Positions 19,643 to 29,900 of a stretch of 64,000 nt of DNA are shown one piece after another (within the stretch, counting starts at the first letter, position 1; the number at the start of each line of letters is the position of its first letter). The notes under the pieces are model-generated. The model saw only the letters and a list, made by a program, of their open reading frames with translations. It searched no databases and was not told the DNA's origin. The position numbers were made by a program, and so were the translations under genes. Source of the stretch: an uncultured Pelagibacteraceae bacterium (GTDB lineage: Bacteria > Pseudomonadota > Alphaproteobacteria > Pelagibacterales > Pelagibacteraceae); assembly GCA_902616245.1 (NCBI GenBank), contig CACMSB010000002.1:186001-250000 (forward strand). The letters run 5' to 3'.

Positions 19643-20438
19643 ATTTTTGCCAAATAGATCTTTCTTCTAGTACGCTAATCAATTTATCCGCATGGTCTTC
19701 TGAAGACGAAAGTTTTTTGGCAAGCCATCCTTTAGACTTTTCAAATTTTTTAATTTCAACATCTTCACCAAATTTTTCTCTTAGTATTTGTTCAGCATTC
19801 CCTATTCCATCTATTAAACCAAGTTTTAAGGATGTTTTGCCAGACCAAAATTCTCCAGAAAAAAGTTCAACATCAATTTTTTTTAATTTTGTTGATCGAC
19901 TTTCTTCTACAACATTTATAAATTCTTGGTGAAGTTCCAGTTGAATATTTTTTAATCTTTGAATATCCTCTTCTTTCTCGTCTAAAAAAGGATCTAAAGT
20001 ACTTTTATTTTTTCCGGCTGTATAAACCCTTCTTTGAACCCCAATTTTTTGAATTAAATCTTTAAAACCAAAAGAAGAATAAATCACTCCTATTGATCCG
20101 ATTATAGAACTTGCATTAGCATAAATCTCATCACCAGCACACGCAATTAGATAGCCTCCAGATGCGGCAACATCTTCTGCAAAAACTATTACTTTTTTTT
20201 TGTTTTTCTTAGACTGTTCTCTAATAAATTTATATATTAAATGTGATTGAACAGGTGAGCCACCTGGTGAATTAATTGAAATTGCAACAGCCTCTGCTTT
20301 TTTTACTGAAAAAGCTTTTTTTATTATTTCTTCTTGAGAGGAATATTCTATTCCTTGTTTAAACTTTCCAACATTTCCAATGACGCCAGTAAGTCTTAAA
20401 TGACTTACAATTTTTTTTTTTTTAAAAAATGAAAACAT
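19632..20438 (-). CDS. S49-family signal peptide peptidase (SppA/SohB-like)
   Basis: Serine protease of the ClpP-like S49 fold that degrades cleaved signal peptides in the membrane. The catalytic serine is Ser93 in AASGGYLIA and the general-base lysine is probably Lys145 in [16 protein letters not shown] (about 57-62) forms the oxyanion region. At 268 residues it is the short single-domain type. I see no clear N-terminal membrane helix, only a short phenylalanine/lysine stretch, so its membrane attachment is unclear. A 13-base poly-A tract encodes the lysines at residues 6-9. Confidence 0.88.
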   Translation of the reverse strand: MFSFFKKKKIVSHLRLTGVIGNVGKFKQGIEYSSQEEIIKKAFSVKKAEAVAISINSPGGSPVQSHLIYKFIREQSKKNKKKVIVFAEDVAASGGYLIACAGDEIYANASSIIGSIGVIYSSFGFKDLIQKIGVQRRVYTAGKNKSTLDPFLDEKEEDIQRLKNIQLELHQEFINVVEESRSTKLKKIDVELFSGEFWSGKTSLKLGLIDGIGNAEQILREKFGEDVEIKKFEKSKGWLAKKLSSSEDHADKLISVLEERSIWQKYGF

Positions 20439-20546
20439 ACAAATGATTATAAAAATTTTACTTAATTATAAAGCTACTTATAGTTGAAGAATTAGGTGCG
20501 TCAATTGATAAGTATATTAATAAACTTAATGTAATATTTTGAATTT

Positions 20547-21560
20547 ATGGGTTCAGTAGTTCAATTAAAAAAGCAAATAACTAATGCATATTCAGATTTA
20601 GTAAATTCTGTTGATGAAAAACTAAGTTTAGTTGAAGACAAAATTTCTTATAAATTAGACAGCAAAGTTGAACTTGTTAAAGAAATGACAGCTTACCACA
20701 TGACTAGTGGAGGTAAAAGATTAAGAGCATTGCTTACTTTGGAGTGTGCTAAATTGTGTGGATATACAAAAGGTGGTAGAGATGTGAACCTAGCTGCATG
20801 TGTTGAACTTATACACGCGGCAACTCTTATGCATGATGATGTAATTGACAGCGCAGATATAAGAAGAGGCAAAAAAACTACAAACAAAATTTGGGGGAAT
20901 CAGTCATCAATTCTTGTTGGGGACTATTTATTAAGTAGATGTTTTGAAATGATGGTTGAGGATGGAAGTATTGAAGTATTAAAACTTTTATCGTCTACAT
21001 CGTCAACTATTGCTCAAGGAGAAGTTTTGCAGTTACAACATAAGGGTGACTCTGAAATGTTAGAAGAAACATATTTAAATATAATTTCTTCTAAAACTGC
21101 AGCTTTATTTTCAGCATCTTCAAAGGTTGGGTCGATAATTACTGATAAAGGCAATAAATTTAATGATGCACTAGAATTCTATGGAAAGAACCTTGGATTA
21201 ACATTTCAGATTGCAGATGACACACTTGACTATAACTCAGAATTAAAAATGTTTGGTAAAGAGATAGGGAAAGATTTCTTTGAAGGCAAGGTAACTCTCC
21301 CGATTATTCTATTAAATCAAAAATTATCTTCAGATGAAAAATTCGATTTAAAAAAAATATTTGAACAAAATATCAGATCTAAAGAACAATTTGACTATGT
21401 CCTTAAGTTGGTAAAAAAATATAATATAATTAATGAGTGTTACAAAAAAGCGGAACACTATATAAGTTTAGCGTCAAATTCGTTAAGTATATTTCAAGAT
21501 TGTGAAGAAAAAGCTATACTTAAAAATTTAACTTCTTTTAGTATTAATAGAAAATTTTAA
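20547..21560 (+). CDS. ispB: Long-chain polyprenyl diphosphate synthase
   Basis: Trans-prenyltransferase that extends farnesyl diphosphate to the long isoprenoid side chain of ubiquinone. First Asp-rich motif LMHDDVIDSADIRRG near residue 95, second DDTLDY near residue 225, and GGKRLRALL before the first. 337 residues matches octaprenyl/decaprenyl synthases rather than the shorter FPP synthases. It is divergent from the sppA-like gene and overlaps the convergent pdxH by four bases. The exact chain length cannot be read from the sequence. Confidence 0.92.
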   Translation: MGSVVQLKKQITNAYSDLVNSVDEKLSLVEDKISYKLDSKVELVKEMTAYHMTSGGKRLRALLTLECAKLCGYTKGGRDVNLAACVELIHAATLMHDDVIDSADIRRGKKTTNKIWGNQSSILVGDYLLSRCFEMMVEDGSIEVLKLLSSTSSTIAQGEVLQLQHKGDSEMLEETYLNIISSKTAALFSASSKVGSIITDKGNKFNDALEFYGKNLGLTFQIADDTLDYNSELKMFGKEIGKDFFEGKVTLPIILLNQKLSSDEKFDLKKIFEQNIRSKEQFDYVLKLVKKYNIINECYKKAEHYISLASNSLSIFQDCEEKAILKNLTSFSINRKF

Positions 21561-22180
21561 GGTGACAGAAGAATTTTTTTCCAAGAATTATTTTCTTTAA
21601 TATATTTTAATCTTTCGTGAATTCTATTTTCACCATCTAACCAAAATTCAATTTCGTGGTGTTTTAACCTCCAGCCTGACCAGTGATCAGGTCTTGGAAC
21701 ATTATTTTCATCTTTATAGAGATCTTTAAATTTTTTTATTGATTGGTCTAGTTCTTCTCTATCTTTTAAAATTGAGCTTTGATTTGAAGCCCAAGCACCA
21801 ATTCTACTTCCATAACTTCTGGAATTATAGTAACTATCAGCTTCGTCATCTGAAACTTTTTCAGCGGTACCAACTATACGGATTTGTCTGAGTAAACTTT
21901 TCCAATGAAAGCACATTGAAATATTTGGATTCTGCTTTATAGAGTTTCCTTTATTGCTATTAAAGTTAGTGTAAAAAACGAACCCATCTTCTCCATAGTC
22001 TTTCAGCAATACCATTCTTACATTTGGATAACCTTTTTTGTCGATAGTGCCTAGAGCTAATGCATTTGGATCATTAATTTCAGTTTTCTTTGCTTCTTTA
22101 TACCATTCAGTGAATAATAATATTGGATTATCGAGTTCAAGAAAGCATTTATCTAATCCTAAAGAATTTTTTTCGTTCAT
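21557..22180 (-). CDS. pdxH: Pyridoxamine 5'-phosphate oxidase
   Basis: FMN enzyme that oxidises pyridoxine or pyridoxamine 5'-phosphate to pyridoxal 5'-phosphate. Visible family motifs: DPNALALGTID, NVRMVLLKDYGEDGFVFYTN, SRIGAWASNQSS and the C-terminal RPDHWSGWRL with FWLDGENRIHERL. 207 residues, normal for PdxH. It overlaps the convergent ispB by four bases and is divergent from aroC across 32 bases. PLP is needed by many amino acid enzymes of the cell. Confidence 0.95.
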   Translation of the reverse strand: MNEKNSLGLDKCFLELDNPILLFTEWYKEAKKTEINDPNALALGTIDKKGYPNVRMVLLKDYGEDGFVFYTNFNSNKGNSIKQNPNISMCFHWKSLLRQIRIVGTAEKVSDDEADSYYNSRSYGSRIGAWASNQSSILKDREELDQSIKKFKDLYKDENNVPRPDHWSGWRLKHHEIEFWLDGENRIHERLKYIKENNSWKKILLSP

Positions 22181-22212
22181 AATTTAACCAAAATAATTTA
22201 TATAATAATATA

Positions 22213-23298
22213 ATGTCTTTTAATACATTTGGAAAATTTTTTCGATTTACTACATGGGGTGAGTCTCACGGTCCGGCAATAGGATGTGTTATTGATGGAT
22301 GTCCCCCAAATATTAAGCTTAATATTAAAGACATTCAGATAGAATTAAATAAAAGAAAGCCTGGTCAGTCTAAATTCACAACTCAAAGAAAAGAGGACGA
22401 TAAAGTGGAAATTTTATCAGGAACATTTGAGGGCAAAACAACTGGTACGCCTATCTCAATGATTATCTTCAATAAAGATATGCGATCTAAGGATTATAAA
22501 AATATTAAAGATAAATTTAGACCTGGTCATGCTGATTACACATATTTTAAAAAATATGGAATTAGAGATTATAGAGGCGGAGGTAGACAGTCAGCAAGAG
22601 AGACTGCATCAAGAGTGGCAGCAGGGGCAATAGCAAAACAAGTTTTGGAAAAAATTATAGGAAAAAAATACAGTGTAATTGGAGCAGTAACGCAATTAGG
22701 AATACTAGGATGTGATATAGAAAAATGGAATGACAAATTCATTGCAAATAACCCTTTATTTTGTCCTGATAAAACAGTTTTAAAATTATGGGAAAAATAT
22801 TTACTTGGAATAAGAAAAGCTGGCTCATCATGCGGGGCTATTATTGAAGTAAGAGCAAGAGGTGTGCCTGTTGGATTGGGAGCTCCAATTTATTCTAAAT
22901 TAGATATGGATTTAGCATCAGCTATGATGAGTATTAACGCAGTCAAAGGGGTAAATATAGGATCAGGAATGAACTCCGCTCAACTTTCCGGTGAACAAAA
23001 TTCTGATGAAATGTCTCAGAAAGGAAAAAAAACAAAATTTAAATCAAATAATGCTGGAGGAATTCTTGGGGGAATTTCTAGTGGTCAAGAAATAATAGTT
23101 TCTTTTGCAGTAAAACCGACTTCATCAATTCTTTCTCAAAGAAAAACAATTAATAAATTTGGAAAAAATACTTCAATTTCAGTCACAGGTAGACATGATC
23201 CTTGTGTAGGTATTAGAGCAGTGCCTATAGGTGAAGCAATGATGCATTGTGTTATTCTTGATCACTACTTAATGAATAAAGCTCAATGCGGTAATTAA
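22213..23298 (+). CDS. aroC: Chorismate synthase
   Basis: Makes chorismate from EPSP using reduced FMN, the last common step of aromatic amino acid and folate precursor synthesis. The active-site histidine is His19 in [20 protein letters not shown], the flavin-binding [17 protein letters not shown] and the C-terminal [12 protein letters not shown] are all present. 361 residues, normal. Start ATG 22213 lies in a 32-base gap from divergent pdxH. It overlaps convergent dxs by four bases. Confidence 0.97.
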   Translation: MSFNTFGKFFRFTTWGESHGPAIGCVIDGCPPNIKLNIKDIQIELNKRKPGQSKFTTQRKEDDKVEILSGTFEGKTTGTPISMIIFNKDMRSKDYKNIKDKFRPGHADYTYFKKYGIRDYRGGGRQSARETASRVAAGAIAKQVLEKIIGKKYSVIGAVTQLGILGCDIEKWNDKFIANNPLFCPDKTVLKLWEKYLLGIRKAGSSCGAIIEVRARGVPVGLGAPIYSKLDMDLASAMMSINAVKGVNIGSGMNSAQLSGEQNSDEMSQKGKKTKFKSNNAGGILGGISSGQEIIVSFAVKPTSSILSQRKTINKFGKNTSISVTGRHDPCVGIRAVPIGEAMMHCVILDHYLMNKAQCGN

Positions 23299-25205
23299 TT
23301 CGTTTTTTTGATTACAACTTTAGAATTTAAAGTTTCTAAAACCTTTGCTTCAATAGATTTAGCATCTAGACCAGCTTCTTTATACATTTCTTCTGGTTTA
23401 TCTTGATCTAAAAATTTATCAGGCAAAATCATTGATCTAAATTTTAAATTATTATCTAATAAATTCTTTTCATTTAAGAAATGATTTACATGGGCTCCGA
23501 AACCTCCAATAGAACCTTCTTCCAATGTAATAAGCACTTCGTGATTTGTTGCAACTTGCCATATCAGATTTTCATCCAGAGGTTTTGCAAATCTAGCATC
23601 TATAATTGTTGGATTAATTCCCATTTTTTTTAAACTTTCTTCGGCGAATAGACATTCTTTTAATCTGTTTCCAAAACTTACTAAAGCAACTTTTTTTCCT
23701 TCTCTTATAACTCTTCCTTTTCCGATATCTATTGTTTCGTTGATATCGGGTAATTCTAAACCTACTCCATTTCCCCTTGGATATCTAAATGCACAAGGTT
23801 TATTATTAATATATACTGACGTATTAACCATTCTTACTAATTCAGCTTCATCACTTGCTGCCATTACAATAAAATTAGGTAATGTTGATAAATATGTAAT
23901 ATCAAAAGCACCTGCATGAGTAGCCCCATCGGCACCAACTAAACCAGCTCTATCAATTGCAAATCTTACTGGTAGACTTTGAATTGCAACGTCGTGAACT
24001 ACCTGATCGTAAGCTCTTTGTAAAAATGTTGAATAAATTGCTGCATAAGGCTTATAACCTTCTGTGGCTAAACCTGCAGCAAAAGTAACGGCATGTTGTT
24101 CTGCAATTCCAACATCAAAAGTTCTATCGGGAAAAGCTTTACCAAAAGCATCCATTCCTGTTCCAGATGGCATAGCTGCAGTAATTCCCACAATTTTACT
24201 ATCTTTCTTTGCGTGCTCAATTAATGTGTTCGCAAATACTTTTGTAAAAGCTGGAGCTTTAGTTGTTGATTTTTGTTGAACACCAGTTTGAACATCAAAT
24301 TTTGTTACACCGTGATATTTATCGTCAGATTTTTCAGCAAAACTATATCCTTTGCCTTTTTGAGTTTTTATATGAATTAGTATTGGTCCATTGTGGTTGC
24401 TTTCTTTTGCGTTTTTTAAAATCGGCAAGAGAACATCTAAATCATGACCATCTATTGGACCGACATAATAAAAACCTAATGAATTAAATAATGTACCACC
24501 CGTAACAGCTGATCTCAAAAAATCTTCTGCCTTCCCAGCCTTTTTGCTAAATCTTTTAGAAAAAGATGAAATAATCATTTTAACTGTTTCTCTAAAACTA
24601 AAATATATCTTACCTGAAAAAATTTTAGCAAGATAAGATTTCATTGCACCAACTGGTTTTGCAATCGACATATCATTGTCATTCAAAATTACGATCATTT
24701 TAGTCTTTGAATCTCCAGCGTTATTCATAGCTTCATATGCCATACCTGCACTCATTGCACCGTCACCAATAACTGCGATAACCTGATTTGATTTATTTGA
24801 TAATTTATTTGCTGTTGCAATACCGAGTCCAGCTGAAATAGAAGTAGAGCTATGAGCTGCACCAAAAGGATCAAATTCACTTTCTGATCTTTTTGTAAAA
24901 CCAGATAATCCACTTCCTTGTCTTAAGGTTCTTATTTTATCTTTTCTTCCTGTTAAAATTTTATGAGGGTAGGATTGATGACCAACGTCCCATATCAATT
25001 TATCGTTTGGTGTATCAAAAACATGATGGAGTGCAACTGTTAATTCTACAACACCTAAACCTGCACCTAAATGACCTCCTGTTTTTGAAACTGCATCAAT
25101 CATTTCGCTTCTTACTTCATCTGAAAGAACTTTTAATTCTTCATTATTCAGTTTTTTTATATCTGAAGGAAAATTAATATTATTTAAATATCTATAATTA
25201 TGCAT
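23295..25205 (-). CDS. dxs: 1-deoxy-D-xylulose-5-phosphate synthase
   Basis: ThDP enzyme that starts the methylerythritol phosphate route to isoprenoids and also supplies DXP for thiamine and pyridoxal. N-terminal [26 protein letters not shown], the ThDP motif [13 protein letters not shown] near residue 150, the pyrimidine-binding [15 protein letters not shown] near 370 and the [14 protein letters not shown] segment are all intact. 636 residues, full length. It lies immediately downstream of ispA (no gap), a common dxs-ispA-xseB order. Confidence 0.97.
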   Translation of the reverse strand: MHNYRYLNNINFPSDIKKLNNEELKVLSDEVRSEMIDAVSKTGGHLGAGLGVVELTVALHHVFDTPNDKLIWDVGHQSYPHKILTGRKDKIRTLRQGSGLSGFTKRSESEFDPFGAAHSSTSISAGLGIATANKLSNKSNQVIAVIGDGAMSAGMAYEAMNNAGDSKTKMIVILNDNDMSIAKPVGAMKSYLAKIFSGKIYFSFRETVKMIISSFSKRFSKKAGKAEDFLRSAVTGGTLFNSLGFYYVGPIDGHDLDVLLPILKNAKESNHNGPILIHIKTQKGKGYSFAEKSDDKYHGVTKFDVQTGVQQKSTTKAPAFTKVFANTLIEHAKKDSKIVGITAAMPSGTGMDAFGKAFPDRTFDVGIAEQHAVTFAAGLATEGYKPYAAIYSTFLQRAYDQVVHDVAIQSLPVRFAIDRAGLVGADGATHAGAFDITYLSTLPNFIVMAASDEAELVRMVNTSVYINNKPCAFRYPRGNGVGLELPDINETIDIGKGRVIREGKKVALVSFGNRLKECLFAEESLKKMGINPTIIDARFAKPLDENLIWQVATNHEVLITLEEGSIGGFGAHVNHFLNEKNLLDNNLKFRSMILPDKFLDQDKPEEMYKEAGLDAKSIEAKVLETLNSKVVIKKTN

Positions 25206-26075
25206 TTATTTATTTCTACTTATTATAAATTCAATCGTCTCTTTTAAATCACTAGCATTATTTCCATAGCTAACTAAACTTTTAAATATTTCTTTTTTTA
25301 GTTTTGCAGCATATTTAATAGCATTTTTATATCCTAGTAAACTTATTAATGTTGCTTTTCCTCTTTTAGAATCTTTATTTGTTTTTTTTCCTGCAGTTTT
25401 TGATGTGCTACTATAATCAATTAAATCATCTGCAATTTGAAAAAGTAAACCAATTTTTTCACCAATAAGTGAGAATTTTTTTATTTGATTCTTTTTATTT
25501 GTCAAAATAACTGGAGACAAACAGCTAAATGAAAATAATTTTCCAGTCTTTTTAATCTCCATATCTATAACTTTTTGTTTAGAAACTTTTTTTCTTTCAT
25601 AATTTAAATCCAAAAATTGACCTCCAGCTATTCCTTGGTGTCCTGATGATTGAGATATTAAATTTATTAAGGTTATTTTTTTATTGTTATTTATATTAAA
25701 ATTTGGATCAGATAAAATTTCAAAAGCTAATGTCAAAAGGGAGTTTCCAGCCAAAACAGCTGTTGATTCTCCAAATTTTTTATGTGTAGTTAGTTTACCT
25801 CTTCTAATATCATCATCATCCATACAAGGTAAATCGTCATGTATTAGTGAGTAAGCGTGTATACATTCAACGGCTGAACTTAAATATAAAAGATATTTTT
25901 TTTCTATATTAAAAATTTTTCCAACATCAAAAATAAGTTTAGATCTTATTTTTTTTCCTCCGGGAAATAAACCATACTTAATAGGTATAATTAGTTCTGT
26001 TTTTTTTTGTTTTGCTAAGTAATTTTTTAAAAATTTATTTACTCCATTAATAGTTTTAACTAATTTTTTTTTCAT
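25206..26075 (-). CDS. ispA: Geranyl/farnesyl diphosphate synthase
   Basis: Short-chain trans-prenyltransferase that condenses dimethylallyl and isopentenyl diphosphates to FPP (or GGPP). GGKKIRSKL, the first Asp-rich motif DDLPCMDDDD (DDx4D type, typical of bacterial FPP/GGPP synthases), GESTAVLAGNSL, GGQFLDL and the second motif DDLIDY are present; 289 residues. It overlaps xseB upstream by four bases and is directly followed by dxs. Product length (C15 or C20) cannot be decided from sequence alone. Confidence 0.93.
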   Translation of the reverse strand: MKKKLVKTINGVNKFLKNYLAKQKKTELIIPIKYGLFPGGKKIRSKLIFDVGKIFNIEKKYLLYLSSAVECIHAYSLIHDDLPCMDDDDIRRGKLTTHKKFGESTAVLAGNSLLTLAFEILSDPNFNINNNKKITLINLISQSSGHQGIAGGQFLDLNYERKKVSKQKVIDMEIKKTGKLFSFSCLSPVILTNKKNQIKKFSLIGEKIGLLFQIADDLIDYSSTSKTAGKKTNKDSKRGKATLISLLGYKNAIKYAAKLKKEIFKSLVSYGNNASDLKETIEFIISRNK

Positions 26076-26308
26076 TTTTTTGAGGTTAATTCTTCAATTT
26101 TTAGCTTGGTACTTTCAGTTATATTTTTTGAGTCCTTTTGAAATTTTTTCTCTATTAAATTATTTAATTTTATTAAATATTGATAATCATCAATAGATTC
26201 CTCCAAATTTTTTTTATTTTCTAATTCTTGAATTAAACGATCTGCTATATCTGTGAGTTCACTCAAGGATTTTGATTCAATATCATCTGGCAAAATTTTT
26301 TCATTCAT
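26072..26308 (-). CDS. xseB: Exodeoxyribonuclease VII small subunit
   Basis: A 78-residue helical protein: SKSLSELTDIADRLIQELENKKNLEESIDDYQ fits the XseB family pattern of leucine-spaced helices around SLEESI(D)xYxxG. It partners the large XseA subunit in degrading single-stranded DNA. The xseB-ispA-dxs order is widely conserved and supports the call. Overlaps ispA by four bases and is divergent from the Sua5 gene across 20 bases. Sequence identity of so small a protein is weak evidence alone. Confidence 0.82.
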   Translation of the reverse strand: MNEKILPDDIESKSLSELTDIADRLIQELENKKNLEESIDDYQYLIKLNNLIEKKFQKDSKNITESTKLKIEELTSKK

Positions 26309-26328
26309 ATAATAGTTTGTAATATTAT

Positions 26329-27264
26329 ATGAAAATTAATGATTCAAATATTAAAAAAGCAGTAAAATATTTAAATAATAACGAATGTATTGGAATACCA
26401 ACAGAAACTGTCTATGGATTAGCAGCTAATGCCTATTCTGATAAAGCTACCAAAAGAATATTTAAATTAAAAGGAAGGCCTGCTGATAACCCTTTAATAG
26501 TTCATTATTATAGTATTAAAGATTTAGAAAAAGATTGTGAGACTAATAATTTGTTTTATAAACTTTATAACTCATTAAGTCCTGGGCCAATCACATTTAT
26601 ATTAAAACTAAAAAATGAAAGTAAAATTTCAAAAAACGTTACAAATAATAAAAAAACATTAGGTGTAAGATTCCCAAGTCACCGAACTACTAGAATATTA
26701 TTAAAATCTTTAAAATATCCTTTAGCAGCGCCAAGTGCAAATATCTCTGAAGGTATAAGCCCAGTGACAAAGGATGATGTATATGATGAATTTGGAGAAA
26801 AGATTAAATTTATTCTAGAAGGTGGAAGGTCAAAATTTGGTGTTGAATCAACTATAATTAGTTTAGTAAAAAAACCCCAAATTTTAAGATTGGGTAGTTT
26901 AGATATTTCTATATTAAGTAAAAAATTAAAAACAAATTTAAAAACTAAATTACACACTAAGAGTAATATAAATTCTCCAGGAAGAAGAAGAATTCACTAT
27001 TCACCAGGTATACCCATTAGATTAAACGCAGACAAAATAAAAAAAGATGAGGCTTTTATTCTAATTAAGAAGAAAAGAAAGAATAATGAGAATTATTTTT
27101 ACTTAAGTAAGACAAATAATCTAATGGAGAGTGTTAAAAATTTATATAAAACATTAAGAAAAATTAAGAAGTTAGGCTACAAAAAAATAGCTGTACAAAG
27201 AATTCCAAACCGAAATTTTGGATTAGTAATTAACGATAGACTTCTTAGAGCATCAAAAAAATGA
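26329..27264 (+). CDS. L-threonylcarbamoyladenylate synthase (Sua5 type)
   Basis: Makes the threonylcarbamoyl-AMP used for the t6A37 modification of ANN-reading tRNAs. The YrdC domain covers about residues 1-190 with GIPTETVYGLAANA, KGRPADNPLIVHY, LGVRFPSH and PLAAPSANISEGISP; STIISLV and PQILRLG follow. The remaining 120 residues form the Sua5 C-terminal domain (SPGRRRIHYSPGIP linker), so this is the longer Sua5 form rather than TsaC. It overlaps the downstream ABC ATPase by four bases (ATGA). Confidence 0.92.
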   Translation: MKINDSNIKKAVKYLNNNECIGIPTETVYGLAANAYSDKATKRIFKLKGRPADNPLIVHYYSIKDLEKDCETNNLFYKLYNSLSPGPITFILKLKNESKISKNVTNNKKTLGVRFPSHRTTRILLKSLKYPLAAPSANISEGISPVTKDDVYDEFGEKIKFILEGGRSKFGVESTIISLVKKPQILRLGSLDISILSKKLKTNLKTKLHTKSNINSPGRRRIHYSPGIPIRLNADKIKKDEAFILIKKKRKNNENYFYLSKTNNLMESVKNLYKTLRKIKKLGYKKIAVQRIPNRNFGLVINDRLLRASKK

Positions 27265-27998
27265 AAAATTTAGTAGAAGTAAAAAATATAAAAAAAAACT
27301 ATGGAAAGAATGAGGCTGTTAAAGGTATAAGCTTTAGCATAGAAGAAGACGAAATTTTAGGCCTATTAGGTCCAAATGGTTCAGGCAAAACTACAACTAT
27401 TGGCATGTTGTTGGGACTTTTAAAACCAACTAGTGGAGAAATTTTTATAAATGGTCAAAAATTGGAAGGGAATAGAATTGAAATCTTAGAACAGATTAAC
27501 TTCATATCTCCATACATTGAATTACCAAAAAAACTTACAGTTAAACAAAATCTGACTGTTTACGGAAAATTATACAAAATAAATAATATTAATGAGAGGA
27601 TCGAATTTTTAACAGAGAAATTAAGATTAGAAGGATTGCTTAATAACATTACAGGTGAATTATCATCTGGACAAAAAAATAGAGTGAGTTTGGCAAAAGC
27701 ATTAATAAACGAGCCGAAAGTATTACTATTAGATGAACCAACTGCATCTTTGGATCCAGAAGTAGGTGATTTTGTTAGATCTTTTTTGGAAAATTATAAA
27801 AAAGAAAAAAAAATATCCATACTTCTTGCATCTCATAATATGAATGAAGTAACTAGGCTTTGTAAATCAATTCTAATGATGAAAGACGGAATTATAATCG
27901 ATAAAGGAAATCCTGAAGAATTAATCAATAAACATGGCAGAAAAAACCTGGAGGAAGTTTTTTTAAAATTATCAAGGAGCAAAAATGAGCTTAACTAG
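27261..27998 (+). CDS. ABC-2 type transporter, ATP-binding protein
   Basis: Nucleotide-binding subunit of an exporter. Walker A GPNGSGKTT at residues 37-45, signature LSSGQKNRVSLA near 135, Walker B LLLDEPTASLDP near 155 and the switch histidine in LASHNMNEV near 195. 245 residues, a stand-alone ATPase. It is coupled to the permease that follows (14-base overlap), and the two resemble the YadG/YadH or NodI/NodJ class of polysaccharide or drug exporters. The substrate is unknown. Confidence 0.92.
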   Translation: MKNLVEVKNIKKNYGKNEAVKGISFSIEEDEILGLLGPNGSGKTTTIGMLLGLLKPTSGEIFINGQKLEGNRIEILEQINFISPYIELPKKLTVKQNLTVYGKLYKINNINERIEFLTEKLRLEGLLNNITGELSSGQKNRVSLAKALINEPKVLLLDEPTASLDPEVGDFVRSFLENYKKEKKISILLASHNMNEVTRLCKSILMMKDGIIIDKGNPEELINKHGRKNLEEVFLKLSRSKNELN

Positions 27999-28776
27999 AA
28001 TATATGGTCTTTTTTTAAGACATTTTTATTTAATTACCAGATCTTTCCCAAGAGTTTTAGATCTTGTTTATTGGCCGACTATTCAAATTACTTTGTGGGG
28101 ATTTATCTCAAATTTTTTTGCTACACATACAACATATTATAATAATGCGGTAGGAGTTATACTAACATGCGCAATCCTTTATGATTTTCTTTTCAGAACA
28201 AGCATTGGTTTTAATATGCTATTTCTTGAAGAAATTTGGAGTAGAAACTTTACAAATTTATTTATTGCGCCAATGAAAATTGGCGAAATATTAACTTCAC
28301 TTGTTGCTACAGCTTTAATAAGAGCTCTTATAGGTTTAATACCAGCAGTGCTTTTAACTTCTCCATTATTCGGTATTTCAATTTTAGATTTAGGAATATT
28401 TTTATTCTTTTTATTTTTGAGCTTATATTTATTTGGAATAACACTTGGCATCCTTGTATCAGCTGGTCTTTTGAGATATGGGCCCTCTTTTGAAAATATA
28501 GCATGGTCTACAATGTTTTTATTAGCTCCATTTGGATGCATTTATTATCCAATTGAAATATTGCCAGATGTTTTTCAGAAAATAGCTTACTTATTACCGT
28601 TGGTATATATTTTTGAGGAGGCAAGAAATATTTTGATTAATCAAACGGTAGATATTCAAAACATCTATAATGCATTCTTGTGGAATGGGGTTTACTTTGT
28701 ATTATCGATTGTATTATTCTATTATTCATTCAATGTCGCAAAAAATAAAGGGACGCTTATTAATATGGGTGAATAG
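27985..28776 (+). CDS. ABC-2 type transporter, permease
   Basis: Integral membrane partner of the preceding ATPase, 263 residues with about six predicted helices, including IGLIPAVLLT near 115 and LGIFLFFLFLSLYLFGITLGI near 130-155. The ABC-2 family segment around LLAPFGCIYYPIEILP, leading to a PLVYIFEEAR helix, is clear. The start ATG 27985 overlaps the ATPase by 14 bases. Its stop codon is immediately followed by the 3' end of tRNA-Arg on the other strand. Substrate unknown. Confidence 0.9.
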   Translation: MSLTRIYGLFLRHFYLITRSFPRVLDLVYWPTIQITLWGFISNFFATHTTYYNNAVGVILTCAILYDFLFRTSIGFNMLFLEEIWSRNFTNLFIAPMKIGEILTSLVATALIRALIGLIPAVLLTSPLFGISILDLGIFLFFLFLSLYLFGITLGILVSAGLLRYGPSFENIAWSTMFLLAPFGCIYYPIEILPDVFQKIAYLLPLVYIFEEARNILINQTVDIQNIYNAFLWNGVYFVLSIVLFYYSFNVAKNKGTLINMGE

Positions 28777-28853
28777 TGGTGCGCCCGCAAGGAGTCGAAC
28801 CCTGAACCTCCAGAGCCGAAATCTGGCGCTCTATCCAGTTGAGCTACGAACGC
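28777..28853 (-). tRNA. tRNA-Arg (anticodon TCG)
   Basis: 77-base tRNA on the minus strand with encoded CCA (28777-28779). Acceptor stem GCGTTCG/CGGGCGC (two G-T pairs), D-arm with TAGCTCAACTGGATAGAGC, anticodon stem CCAGA/TCTGG around TTTCGGC (anticodon TCG, reading CGA), T-arm with GGTTCGACTCC. It directly abuts the permease stop codon and lies 23 bases from rluD. Confidence 0.96.
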
Positions 28854-28876
28854 ATGATTATTTAATATAATAATTT

Positions 28877-29857
28877 ATGAAAAATATCATCAATTTTATT
28901 GTTAAAGAAGACGATAATAACAAAAGGGTAGACATGATATTGGCAAATCATGATAAAAGCTTGAGCAGAACTAGAGTAAAAAATTTAATACTAGATAGTA
29001 AATTAAAAATTAATCAGAGAATTGTCCAAGACCCTTCAATTAAAACTAAATTAAATGACAAAATTGAACTTGAAATTGTCGAACCTAAGAAACAAAGCTT
29101 AAAACCTTATGAGTTTAAATTAAATATAATTTATGAAGATGAAGACTTAATCGTAATTGACAAGCCTTCTGGAATTTCGATGCATCCTGGTGCTGGTAAT
29201 TATGATAATACAATAGTTAACGCATTAATGAATTATGATAGTAAAAATTTATCTAACATAGGAGATGAGCTTAGACCTGGCATAGTTCACAGAATTGATA
29301 AAGATACATCAGGATTAATTGTAATTGCAAAAAATAATTCAACTCATGAAAAATTATCAATTCAATTTTCTGAACACACTATAACAAGAGTATATCAAAC
29401 TTTAATATGGGGAAAATTAAGACCTCAAAAAGGAACAATTGAAACATTCATAACTAGAAGTTCAAAAAACAGACAAATGATGGAAGTGTCTTCTAGCAAA
29501 GGTAAAAAAGCAATTACACATTACGAAACATTAGAACTTTTTGAGAATGATAATGTTCCAACTTTTAGTTTTATACAATGTAAATTAGAAACTGGAAGAA
29601 CTCATCAAATAAGAGTTCATATGTCACACAAAGGTAATAATATTCTTGGTGATAAAAAATATAAAAAGAAATTTAAAAAATTTAAAAACATTGATGAAGA
29701 TCTTAATAATAAAATTATAAATCTAGATAGACAATTTTTGCATGCAAAACAGCTAGGTTTTGACCATCCTAGGACAGAGGAAAGATTAGAATTTTCATCA
29801 AATATCCCTGACGAGTTAAATGATATCTTAAAAAAACTAAGAAAATTAAGTAAATAA
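28877..29857 (+). CDS. rluD: Ribosomal large-subunit pseudouridine synthase (RluD type)
   Basis: Isomerises uridine to pseudouridine in 23S rRNA helix 69. An N-terminal S4 RNA-binding domain (about residues 14-70) precedes the RluA-family catalytic domain; the catalytic aspartate is Asp141 in HRIDKDTSGL (138-147). DKPSGISMHPG and ETGRTHQIRVHM are further family motifs. 326 residues, normal for RluD. The assignment to RluD over RluC rests on overall length and the neighbourhood with rpoH, which is common in alphaproteobacteria. Confidence 0.9.
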   Translation: MKNIINFIVKEDDNNKRVDMILANHDKSLSRTRVKNLILDSKLKINQRIVQDPSIKTKLNDKIELEIVEPKKQSLKPYEFKLNIIYEDEDLIVIDKPSGISMHPGAGNYDNTIVNALMNYDSKNLSNIGDELRPGIVHRIDKDTSGLIVIAKNNSTHEKLSIQFSEHTITRVYQTLIWGKLRPQKGTIETFITRSSKNRQMMEVSSSKGKKAITHYETLELFENDNVPTFSFIQCKLETGRTHQIRVHMSHKGNNILGDKKYKKKFKKFKNIDEDLNNKIINLDRQFLHAKQLGFDHPRTEERLEFSSNIPDELNDILKKLRKLSK

Positions 29858-29900
29858 AACGATTGTAAAAAAAAAATTCTCTATTACATAAATACTTCTT

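Noticed and set aside
28670..28870. 66-codon plus-strand open frame across the tRNA-Arg gene
   Set aside because: Its C-terminal half is the antisense of tRNA-Arg, a common false gene in automatic annotation.
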